Source: Symbiodinium natans (Eukaryota; Sar; Dinophyceae; Suessiales; Symbiodiniaceae). Taken from it: a stretch of 64,000 bases of DNA. Positions 1 through 10,440 of the stretch are shown here, one piece after another. The DNA is taken from the NCBI GenBank assembly GCA_905221605.1, contig CAJNDS010002789.1:137001-201000 (forward strand). Reading direction: 5' to 3'. The notes beneath the pieces were generated by a model. The model made no database searches. It worked only from the letters and a program-made list of their open reading frames with translations, and was not told where the DNA came from. Positions within the stretch are counted from its first letter, which is position 1, and each line of letters begins with the position of its first letter. The translations under genes and the position numbers were made by a program.

Positions 1-3000
1 CTCACATGAGGCGCACACTTTTCCACACCTGGGAAAAGATCTGAGATGATGTTGTAGAATAGAGGCAGGTCATCTTTCAAGAATTTGGGCACCTTCAGAC
101 GAACTGGTCGGTGCTGTCTATTGAAGCAACCCACCGCGCTCACACTCGAGCGTACCCAAAATTAGCAGGCAAAGTTAGGCACATTGACGTCTTGCAGCGC
201 TCGGAGAAGGATTTGGCCTTCGCTCTGGTCCTGTCGCTTATATAGATATAATGCACAAATCTAAATATCGAAAAGGCATCACAAGCATTGTTGAGCACCA
301 GGCTGGATACTTCCGCTTGTTCAGGCCAGCAGCTTCAATGACAGTTTTGACCTAAAGCACACATCCATTGGTTTTTACAGTGTCTATCGGACAATAACCT
401 GGGGGAAAGTCCGTAATCCTGAAAATTTGGGCCGCCCCACGGCTCGCATGCCATAGTCGTAGTGGCTTTGTGCTGAAAGCTGCTCGCTGCAGAGTTGGAA
501 CGTTGTGACCTCCGGATCTGGAAAGGCTTTTCGCATGGCGACATGCTGGCATTGCTCTCATTTCTGGGCCAGAACTGAACTTAACACGCTCCGAGATTGT
601 GGCCATCTTCTTGGCCAAATGTCGCCCCTTCTCGAAGCCAAAAGCATAGAAGCTGATTTCACCTGGGTGACAGTCACAGGAGAGATGGTGCTTCGCGATG
701 CGCGCCGAAACCCTAAAACCAACAGGCAAGCCACCGATCATGGCATAGTCAGGAACCATCATGGCCTGGCAATGTAGCACCAGCCGCTTGTCTGCTTAAG
801 CCATTGAGTTGCATGGGCTAAGGTGCGCACCATCGGGCGAAACAAGGCCGCCAAGTTGTCGGGAAGCTCACTTCGCCCTGCCTTGTGTGCACAGGACCCA
901 AATGGCCGTTGCCAGCCACGAAGCCGAGGCCCTTTAAGCCTTTGCGTCATGCGAGGCTGAGCGCCAGACATATCCGGGGTTCATGGTGATGAAGACCTGT
1001 GACCCCACAAACTCGACCAAACTTACAAGGAGATCTGCAAGGCTTAACCATGTGCATGTTCCGGTGTTCGTCACGAGCATCATGCAGATTTCACGAATCA
1101 TAGGCTCTCGCATTGAACGTGGGGCGCATCATGATCAAAGTGGAGTCAAACTCCAGCTCAACAGAGTCCTGAGCTGAAAACTTCGCTGATTCGAAGGCAT
1201 GTACTGGTTGCAGCCAGCCGAGGAGCATTGTAGGAGGTTAGCTCTCGCTTTGCACTGAAAAGCTGAAGGAGCTGTTGTGCAATGACGCTCAGCACCTAGG
1301 CGGGAGCAGTCCAAGATTCACAGGACAGAGCTGCGCGAAAGCACATGCGCAATGCCTCGATATAGATGCGGTTGAACTCGTCGAAGCAGCACCAGGCACC
1401 GCTGGATGCCAAGCCCTTGAAGAACTTGCCAACCTCCATTGGGGCTACACTATGCTACACTGACGGGCGAGACCTAAGCGAGACTTCAATCGGCGCACCA
1501 TGAGGTAATCCATTTCGGGGGAGCAGTTGAAGACGACACACCTGACGAAGCATACAGCACGAGATGGCTGAAGTGCCTTCCCACGGCAAAGGACCAGGGA
1601 ATAGCCTGTCTTACAGTTCATGCATTTTTTCTTCCGGTGCATGGTGCATCTGTACAATGTCGCGCCTTGGCGTGCAAAGCTGCCTTTCTGCTCAGTTCTT
1701 AGACCGCTGCAGAGCCCGGCCATTTTGCCGACACTTCTTGCCATGTCCAGAAGAACTGACATCCGAGATCGAATATTTCAAGGCCCGCTTATCGTAGCCG
1801 GACACCTTCGATTTGAAATCCTTGTCGCCGCGAAGTCGTGGTGATGCAAACTTCATTGCGCGCCAGTTTCTCGAAATCGCGGCCAGAACAACATCCGCGT
1901 CGTCTTGTAAGGCTGCGGAGGCATGAGCTAAAGCCAAAGGATCCTTTGCAATGGCAGCTACGACAACGTGCCGGTCATCCCGAAGGTGAGCAGCTGCAAG
2001 CTGCAGAGATCGCCCGCTTTGTGACACAGCTGCCAAAACGATGGCCTTGTCCTGCATCCGATTCTTGCTTGCGTACTGCAGAGCTCCACCTTCCTGTTTG
2101 ACTGCCGCCAAGACAATTTGCGGATCATCTCTGTAGGTTTTAGGGACAAACTGAAGGGCAAGGCCTCGGCATGTCACAGCAGCAAGCACCAAAGTGCGAC
2201 TGCAGCTGGCAAATGCCATGGCGGCCGGATTCTCATCCACTGCAGCCAGTACGATCTCCTCATCTGACTTGTAGGGATGGGGAAGGTGTGAAAGCAACAA
2301 CCCATTGCTCTCGACAACCGTACGCACGAAGTGACGGTCTTGCTGCAGTTCCACCGGCGCTTCTGTGAAGCAGCTAACTCCAGTGCGTATGTTGTCAATA
2401 GTTCTGGCCCAAAGAGCCTCCAAGCGGACCAAAAGTAAGTCCAGGTCTGGTATATCTGGGCACGAAGCGGCGTCCTCCGCGCGGTGTCTCAACTTCTCCA
2501 ACTCGAGGCTGTTCCTTAAGGGTGATGGGCAAGTCTGCAACAACAGGCTCTGCTCCAGGGCTGGAATGTCGAGTTTTTGCTCCAGCTCCTGCTTGACATG
2601 GCGGACTTGCCAAGACGAAGAAGCGGGAATGGATAATAATTCCTCGCCAGCAAGGTTGCGGACTGTGACAACAAGCTCAGGAGGCACCGGGGCGTCGCCG
2701 CCCCCAACCTCGGACAGTCGACATCGCTTCACCGTGGAAGTGCGGTAGCAGCCCGTGCTGCGGGCAGAGGGCACTTTCTGCCACTAACACCCCAAAATCT
2801 GAGTGTCGCAGCTTCGGAGAAAAGACAGACAAAGCTTCGCAAAACTATGGTCATGGCCCTCAATGATTCAGGCATTCCCCTCACAGCTCTTTCTATCTGT
2901 GTCCCGAAGCTCCCAGGCCCCTGCTGTTTGGCCAATGCTTTCGCTAGATCCTTTGTTGTCTCCGTCTTGCCAGTTCCGGCCTGAGGTGATTGTCTCGAAT

Positions 3001-6000
3001 CAACACTTTTATTGCACTCGCCAGAACGGCTGAGCTCAGGTGTGGGCAGGTCCTGCAGGGGCACCTCCCAAATTCAGGCCTCAGCCAAAAACAGCTTAAA
3101 CTGTCACTGACCCTCAACCGACTCAACCTCAAGGTGTTTGTTGGAGTGACCCTGGGCAGCTGACTCTGGGCGCCCATTAAAGTCATGTAGCACCTACGTG
3201 CAGCATGTATCCCAGCAGGATGACAAGATAGAAGACACTTCAGATGCTCACATGTCGGTGAGGGGAGTGATCACCAGCCGGAAGGAGTTTCCCAAGTACT
3301 CGTAGCCTTGGCGATCCCACCAATCGACCATCTGGCCATGAAGGTGTTGACCACAGGTTGCATGCGCCTCTGCCGAACAAACTGACTCCTTCCGGCTCGG
3401 CTTGCTGCCATAAGGAAATGGCGTCTGCACCATGCGGACCTAAAGGGTGTGCCACCAAGACAACATAAGCCAGCTGCCAGGAGTTGTGAGCAATATGCGC
3501 ATCGTTTAAGCAGTTCCCTGCTCTGAGCTGGCAGCCCACATATTCTCCTTAGCAAGCAAGATGCTTGAAAGCATGACACGGAGTTGAGCTCGTTAGACTT
3601 CGACAAGGTTACCCAGCTTCGACATGTTCAGTAACTAGATGGCATCAGGCTTCGGAGTTGCGATCGTCCATCTCCCAGTAATAGCGCAGCTGTGAAATCC
3701 ACTCGAAGGACCTTGGCTCGTGCATTGCGGGAGTCTCTGCGTCAAAGTGTTTTTGTAGGAGTCGGGCATGCAATCGTCAATCTTCTCCTTTGCAAGCTTT
3801 TCCACTGTGTCCTGCCAGTCACGAGCTTGCATGATCATGCAGAGACATCCCGGTTCAGCTTTCCTTCGCGTGCACGTCAATGACCACTAGTGCGCCAATG
3901 CTCATCCTGCCGATACCGCTTTTGATGCGTGCAAGCCAGCGCATCGTTTTTGGTCTTCAACTTCAGCCACAGCCACACGAACGGACGCAGCTACGGCACG
4001 GTGTGACTATCACAGGCACATAGCCTCTGCAGCTTCGTGATGTCACCGCGAACGAGCCGTACCTGAGGTTGACTCGTGACTTGGCACAGGCTTGTTGCAG
4101 TAGACTATAAGCAGCCGCAAGCAGCCGTTTGCACGCAGCAGAGCGATTTGACACGGATCTCCGAGGAGCTGGCCAAGTCCAGCAATTGTTCGCTCAACCG
4201 CGTGAAGTACTCTGCAACCGTCCCGCCTGGATTGAGTGGGGAGTCAAGAGAGACCCTTCTTGTGTGCTCTACGCCCCTGCCTTTGATTGCTTCCTCCACC
4301 TCTGCCGTCCTCAACACAGCTTGTGGTGCTTGGCTGCAGGCTGCTGGCAGGTTTCGGACCGTGTGCTGTGTATCGATCATTCAACTGGCGTTCTTCACAT
4401 TTTACATCACTTCGCACTTCCAGGAAGCTGAGGTCTGCTCCAGTGCACCTGGCTGGAGTTCAAGCAAACCTGTCCTGGATTCTGCAAGACCTCAGCATCT
4501 AGGAACTTCAAGCTGGGAACTTCTGCCAACACCGCCGCTCAAGGATCCAGCCCATTCCGTCCGTGGCATCTCCGGGTATGACTCGACCTTAGGCACGCGT
4601 CTTTCTCTGGTGTGTGCACTCGCCCAGCTCTGCTGCCACACGTGGTTTCGCTGGCGCGTATCTTAGAAGTTGGCGCCAATGCGACACACATTCCGCACTC
4701 CCGCGATCATCTCATTCTCCACTTCCTTGGCAAATGGCAGACAACTACTAGGCCAAGTGCCAGACCTGGACAGCAACATCGACATCGGAGTTAGCGTTGC
4801 AGGTTCCTGTTTCAGTCTCCGCCTTTTCAGCCTTGCATTGAGGCTAGCATCAAGTCTACGGAGTCTACGGCAGGGCCGGCGGGGGCGGTGGAACCGGCGG
4901 TGGGGCTGGAACAGCCGCTGGCAATGATTCGGGCACTTGCAGCGTTACCGCCATGACTCCGATGGCCCCCGGCGGCACGGTGAGTGAATGCGTTTGGCCA
5001 AGGTAGTTGACAAGGAAGGTGCTTCCAGGTTGTGCGCCTTCAGGGAGGGCGACCTCCACTTGGTGAAATTGATAGCCTGCAACTGGACCCTTTTGAGTCT
5101 CATCTGGCTCCCAGTTCTCGCGAACTGCATTGAACCTTAGGACTGACGCGTGGCTTGAGTTCTTCAGGCAGGCGTAAACTGCCCATATCTGCCCATAACG
5201 GCCCTACGAGCAATCAGTTTAGAGCAACCAGTTGCCAGTGTCTACGTTTTACATACGGCCCATCAAATGTCTGAGACAAAGCCCTTGTCACAAGGAACAT
5301 CAACTGCTGGAAAGCGAAGAAGTCCTCACTGGCTGTTAGGGCCGTCATCAGAGCCTTGAAGTTCGGATCGTGACCGTATGCTTCGCTGCAGGCGCTGAAG
5401 TACTCCATGAAACGGGTACATTCAGCATCACACTGGTCCAAGATGCTCAGCAAGCGGTCCTCCGATCAAGACCGCTTCATGACGCCCGCATTTCGGCTCG
5501 GGTCTTTGGGCTTTCAGAAACACGCTTGTTCCAAATTTGCTGAAAGCTTTTGTAGCCTTGTCTCGATCACACTGAAGCCTTGATTTGCGGCACCCGCCTG
5601 GTGCTCTGGTTATAACCATTGCTGCCCCGTGTACAGGCTGGACATCACAAAACAACTGTATTGGGCAACAACTAAAGAGCTTCTGTTCTCCCGATGTCCA
5701 AGAGTTGAGAATTGGCGGGAATAAGTTGACAAGCAAGGAGTACAGCAAGTATGAAACAAGTGTACACCTTGCTGCGCCCTCCCCCCCACCCGCCCACTCC
5801 CCCATCCACTCTTCTGAACTTCTGGGGATTGCCCAAACGATCGGGTGATGGGATGCAAAGCTCACAACGAGACTTTTAAACTTCAAAATCACTAAAACAA
5901 ACACAAGCACACAACTTTTTAACAAAAGCCAATGAATCATCCAACGGCCTCCGAGTGCAGCACAAAAAAACAGAGGGAGAGAGAGAGAGAGAGAGACACG

Positions 6001-9000
6001 GACACGGACACGGACACAGACAGAGACAGACACAGAGGAACCAAGAAACCACAAACCTTGCAACTACCTCACACATGTCAGGACCTGCCAAAATCCACGC
6101 TCTCCAACACGAAACTCACTTGCCGATGACAAACAACGAGACCTCCCCAGGCAAACCGGGCTGCAATGCTTTGACGCCCTGCAGCCCATACAGCAAAGCC
6201 TCTTTACGGCAACTGCCTTGCAATCGTTTTCATCATTCTATCATTCTCGTATATGTCACATCACAACGTCACACGTGTTCTTACCACGCTTTTAAGACAC
6301 TGCAGTCCTCGTAGAGCTTCTTGAACTTCCTGTGAATGTTCACCCACTGCATCGGACAGCTGCCGTCAAAGTGGACTACGGCAAACTCTTCGATGTGGCA
6401 GTTTATGAATGTTTCAACTTCGGCTCGGAAACTGGGGTCCTGAAACCCCGCCATGACGTTAGTGGCAACCTCTTGCATGGACATGCCCCCAGGAGTCGCC
6501 ATGATGTTGCGCAGATTGTAGGATGCTTCCCTATTACATCTGGTACTTCACTGGCTGATTGTGCTATGGATTGGAAACTGGTCTACGACATTGACATTGT
6601 CACGGGCATAAGCCAAAAGCTCATCAAGGATGCAGACAGCTGCCTAAGCCCAAAACCGGCAGGACAGCAACGTCTACTGCCAAATTTGGGGCTCTGTCAG
6701 TCATCCACGTCTCGACATTCTTGTCTTTTGTCACCACTGGGTTGACCTGGGGTACAGTCTGTCAATGTGTGCCAGCTGCGTGGTCGGGTACACGTATGTT
6801 CATGCTAAGATGCAGATGTTAAGCTACGGACGAAGTCAATGATCTCTCCCTCCTTGGAGTGCATTTGGGTCGCGACGAGCTGATCTGTGAAAGTGAGCTT
6901 CTTCATCGCCTCGCCGCGTGAAAGCCACATTTGACAATGCTTGGAGCAAGCAGATTGCATACCTTTTGACACCTTGCCGACGCACAAACCCGACAAACGG
7001 TCTGTGCCAATGCCTCGAAGACTTTGGAGAGGAAGGGCTGCACTCTCAATGGGTCCTCTGAAAAGCCAGGCCAAGCTGCAAAAGGCACGGCACATGGGCT
7101 CACGAATGTCAGCTGAATGGGCCTTGGTCTGGGACAGAATCTCCAGCAGCTCATCGTTGGACAGGAAATAGAAGCGTGCAAAGGCTGCACACCTCGGCCC
7201 AGATTGGAGGAGAATGAGTTCAGACGGATTCATACGAATTTAGACGATTCATGATGCGCGTCCGAATGAGGCTTGCGCTTTGTGGCAAGATAGTCGTCCA
7301 AGCCCTTCTGGACCTTGAACCCGGAGCACATCTGCCACTGAAATCAGCAAATTCCGGAGAGCAAGGGGAACTAGCGCGTGCTTACGCTATCCCATAATAG
7401 TGAGCACAGGAAACGACAGGTGCTGCCACGTCGCGATGTCCAAGTCTCGGTTCACTGTCTGCCACTGCGTGAGCAGGCCTTCCTGATGAGGACACAGCAT
7501 GAATGACAGACCTTTGTCAGGAAATGAGGAATATAGGGGCTCCTGTGTGCACTGGGTCAAGGCGTGGCCATTGCTGTGAACCCGGCCTTGCAGACTGCAT
7601 TGACCCAACGGCTCTTGACCCGTAGTGCAGATGCACAAACGACCATAAGATGCGTTCGCGGGATAGCAAATTGACTACAATCTACACGGCAAGGGCGGCA
7701 AGGGCTGCCACTCATTGTCTGCCGCCACTTTCCTCGAAATCTGGTGTTTGCTCAGCTTGCACAAGCCGACGCCGCATTTTGTAGCTCTCAGTGCTCCACC
7801 GTCCACAACTTTGAACTTCTTGCCCTCTGTTGGCAGCTGCTTCATGATGTCAGGCCTCCGCATATGCTCCAGAAGTTGCGCTTGCAATGGTCTAAATGCC
7901 GTAACCGATCCGATGTTGAGCATCTTGCGAATCAAAGATAGGCTGCAGGTACATCCAGGCCTGGCATCTGCTGAATTCTGCCGGCAAGGCAAAGGTCAAG
8001 AAAGCACAAACACATGCACAGCAGATCCACGTTCCAAGCTCGTGACACGTTGCACTTTCAGCCACTGATCCAAGCCTCAGAGTGCTGATGCTCAAACCCG
8101 CGACTCGTTCTGGAGGTTTCCGATTATCTTAAGGCATGAGCACTCTGACACATACATCAGCTTGTCGTTCCACTCGTCAATGTCCTCCTTGAACGGCTTG
8201 TTGAAAGGGGAAAACCTTTGTCAGCGCAGCTGAATGTAGGCCAGCATCAAAGCTATGTACAACAGAGCTGTTGCTGAGTTGTCTGCTGCATAGCCTGTGT
8301 CACCACGATCTGCTCATCCAGGACAGCCATGACCTGAACCCGTACGGGCACATGACGATCGCACTGGGCTGGCAATATTTGCAGGCACCTCGTCAGCCCC
8401 CTTGAGGATGTAGGTTCCCTTAGTCACCGGAGAGTCACCGACCAGCTGCCGCATGCAAACACAGGCTTGTCCAGTACATGATTTGCTGCCGGGCATCTGT
8501 CGTCCGATACGGCTCACTGCAGTCGAAGAAGACCTTATCCCAGGCCGCCTGTGCGAGGATGAATGTGCACAGTCTTGCTTGTGTTGGAGAGGAAGAAGAA
8601 AGAGACACAGAGAGAAAGGGAGAGGCAGGGAGTGAGAGAGAGAGAGAGAGACAGAGATAGAGATAGAGATTGAGCGATTTTGTATATGCATGTGAACACA
8701 TCGCACGGTGGCAACCCTGCGTCCTGCATGTTTTTCAGCTGGTTCTCAATGTTCTGCTCCTGGAATTGTAACATTCTTGAACCCCACAATGCCCAGGATT
8801 CTCAGTGCTCTTCAAGACAAATGAGGCTTTGAGCCAAGGCCTTGCCAGCACGATCGCCGATGTCCGCAATGGCCGCAGCATGCTCGACCATGCCCAGCCT
8901 CCGAGGTCCAAGGCTCTCAGCTCAGAGCAGTATATAGCAGTATATAGCAGTCATAGCATGCTTTATAGCCGGAAGCCGCGCAGGCCGGATTCTGGGGCGG

Positions 9001-10440
9001 GCACTCCTCAAACTTCTCCAGGGTGAAGTTCTGGGCATTACACAGGAGATGCGCTCGTGATGGGACAGACCCTTCAAGTACCATCTTGCACCATCTTGTG
9101 CCCCCTCTCAGAGGCCTCCATGCTTGGATTGACTTCGCTGCCGACGAGGTTGGACACCTGCTGCCAGTGGCGTTCGGCCATGCCAGGATTCCTGAGTCAG
9201 GGACTTAACATGACTTACTTAACAGAGATCCACGGAGATCGCTGGAAACGTCAGCGAATATGCCAGGCTATCACCACTGCACTCATCGGACCCGGACCGG
9301 AGGCCGACCACAATTGGAACTTTGGGAACGAAGGCATCGATCGCTTCCTTCCCAAAGCATGGGATGTTCCATTACGTCGCACGTGAACATGTGGACTGTC
9401 CTTGATGTGACGCGCAATCCCCAAGACCTGCGAAAAATGGCAGGCACTGTGATGCTGACAGGTTTTCCAAAACTGTTGATCTTGGGACCCACCTCGTCAC
9501 AGCCTTCGCGCTTTTCAAAGGCTCGCACGGCCTTGAAGAGCGTCTTCGTACCGGCCTGGCCACGTCTTCGAACCGGAACAGGCGAAGTAGAACAACACTG
9601 AACGACAGCAAGAAAGAGCGATGCATGCAATCATAGGCGAGGGAACTGTCGTGTACGTAACAATTCAGGGTCTTGAAAATCTCTTTCGGCATGCATTTAG
9701 CTCTGAAAGGCTCTACAGAATTCAGGAATGGAGCGCATAGAGAGAGGGAGGGAGAGAGGGCCCGGCCATAACGCTGGACTCGCACGACTTGGCATCCACC
9801 GCCTGGAAGGGACCTGTCCTAGGCAGGCGGCTTACTTCGGTCACCTGTGTGACCAGAGTTTAAGAGTGATCAAACGGTCAAACCATGAGGAAGTTCAAGG
9901 GCGCACAGCCACTTCTTCGAGTCATATGTCCAATTGTAGGCAGTGACCTTGGCCATCAAGTTGTGCTGGCATGTGCTGGCATGTCGTGACGGAACTGCAC
10001 CCCGTAGGATTGAGACCCAGAGCTGCGAGAACGGCTCCCACCTTGCCGCTTCTAGCGAATGGCATGCACAATTACGACACACTACGCAATGAGATTTGCC
10101 ATGCACAACACATGTCATGCAAGTACTGAGAAGTTGGCTCTTTGGTTAGTTGTGCGATCATGCCGTAGTCAGTGGCCTCATGAAGTCAAGGCAGTATTGC
10201 GGCAGCATCATGGGCTTGGTGACACATTGGGCTTTGCAGCATGGCAGCGCCTCTTTCCCAAAGAGAAGCTCGCGCGAGTTGAAAAGCTTGGCTTGGGTCG
10301 CGGCCTCAAGACTCGCTTGCTGGAGTCTCAGAAAGGGTCATGCGCATGACGTCACGACATGTCACTGAAGCATCGGCAGATTTCAACCGCTCATTGACGC
10401 TCTCCACATTCTCGTAGATCTCGTCGAGCTTCTCGAAGTC
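1..10440 (-). CDS. Dynein heavy chain, axonemal-like (partial; linker to AAA2, runs off the left edge)
   Basis: Motor ATPase that walks along microtubules, probably a flagellar inner-arm type. More than 30 short exons keep the family order: stem/linker pieces [15 protein letters not shown] (10440-10366), [14 protein letters not shown] (about 9180), [13 protein letters not shown] (8190), WMYLQPIF (7960), [13 protein letters not shown] (7855), [14 protein letters not shown] (7170), NVETWMT (6746-6699), [10 protein letters not shown] (from 4725), VLQNPGQVC (4490), [10 protein letters not shown] (4070), [12 protein letters not shown] (3705), [19 protein letters not shown] (3310). AAA1 follows: Walker [12 protein letters not shown] (2980-2925), [11 protein letters not shown] (from 1541), FDEFNRI (1385), FITMNPGY (1000), [17 protein letters not shown] (868), [10 protein letters not shown] (765). 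AAA2 begins with VNVP (about 190) and [19 protein letters not shown] (100). Donors are GT, GC and GA. The AAA1 wording is closest to single-headed axonemal chains by memory only. The rest of the motor must lie left of base 1. Confidence 0.93.
1692..2774 (-). CDS. Ubiquitin-like + DUF4116 repeat ORF inside a dynein intron
   Basis: An uninterrupted 360-codon frame. Residues about 32-80 ([16 protein letters not shown] and on) read as a ubiquitin-like fold. Residues about 155-335 are tandem copies of a unit built on VLAAV..G.ALQFAS..LRDD, the DUF4116 repeat that is abundant in dinoflagellate proteins and has no established function. The ORF lies wholly within the dynein intron 2924-1542 and on the same strand; the flanking dynein exons join perfectly across it. 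The frame opens after a stop near 2787 and begins with GTG; the first in-frame ATG is far inside the repeats. So either a 5' exon has been missed or this is a 5'-truncated retrocopy. It lacks introns, unlike its host. Family call is fairly sure; whether it is an active gene is open. Confidence 0.7.
   Translation of the reverse strand: MPSARSTGCYRTSTVKRCRLSEVGGGDAPVPPELVVTVRNLAGEELLSIPASSSWQVRHVKQELEQKLDIPALEQSLLLQTCPSPLRNSLELEKLRHRAEDAASCPDIPDLDLLLVRLEALWARTIDNIRTGVSCFTEAPVELQQDRHFVRTVVESNGLLLSHLPHPYKSDEEIVLAAVDENPAAMAFASCSRTLVLAAVTCRGLALQFVPKTYRDDPQIVLAAVKQEGGALQYASKNRMQDKAIVLAAVSQSGRSLQLAAAHLRDDRHVVVAAIAKDPLALAHASAALQDDADVVLAAISRNWRAMKFASPRLRGDKDFKSKVSGYDKRALKYSISDVSSSGHGKKCRQNGRALQRSKN
4865..6502 (-). 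CDS. BART-domain protein with a C-terminal PGSTF module, inside a dynein intron
   Basis: Three exons. Exon 1 (6502-6308) starts with a true ATG and reads [16 protein letters not shown], then [14 protein letters not shown], then [13 protein letters not shown]. Exon 2 (from 5459) continues [34 protein letters not shown]. Together these have the helical pattern of a BART domain (ARL2BP/CFAP36 type), which binds ARL2/ARL3 GTPases. Exon 3 (about 5140-4865) carries [16 protein letters not shown] and LTVPPGA, a beta module seen in many protists, then a proline-rich tail and stop TAG. The exon 1/2 junction uses a GA donor and has GAGGAC on both sides. The whole gene lies in dynein intron 6698-4726 on the same strand. 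Function is inferred from the BART fold; the exon 2/3 edge is not resolved. Confidence 0.65.
5971..6036. repeat. (GA)n then (GACACG)n microsatellite
   Basis: A GA run followed by repeated GGACAC/GACAGA units. It lies in the first intron of the BART-domain gene. Open frames through it encode only low-complexity peptide and are not genes. Confidence 0.9.
8584..8672. repeat. Purine-rich GA/GATA microsatellite
   Basis: GAAGAA, GAGAGA and GAGATA runs in a dynein intron, between the exons holding [13 protein letters not shown] and [17 protein letters not shown]. Confidence 0.9.

Noticed and set aside
2780-2810. ATTTTGG upstream of the DUF4116 ORF as a relict spliced leader
   Set aside because: Only seven consecutive bases agree with the leader; this is expected by chance.
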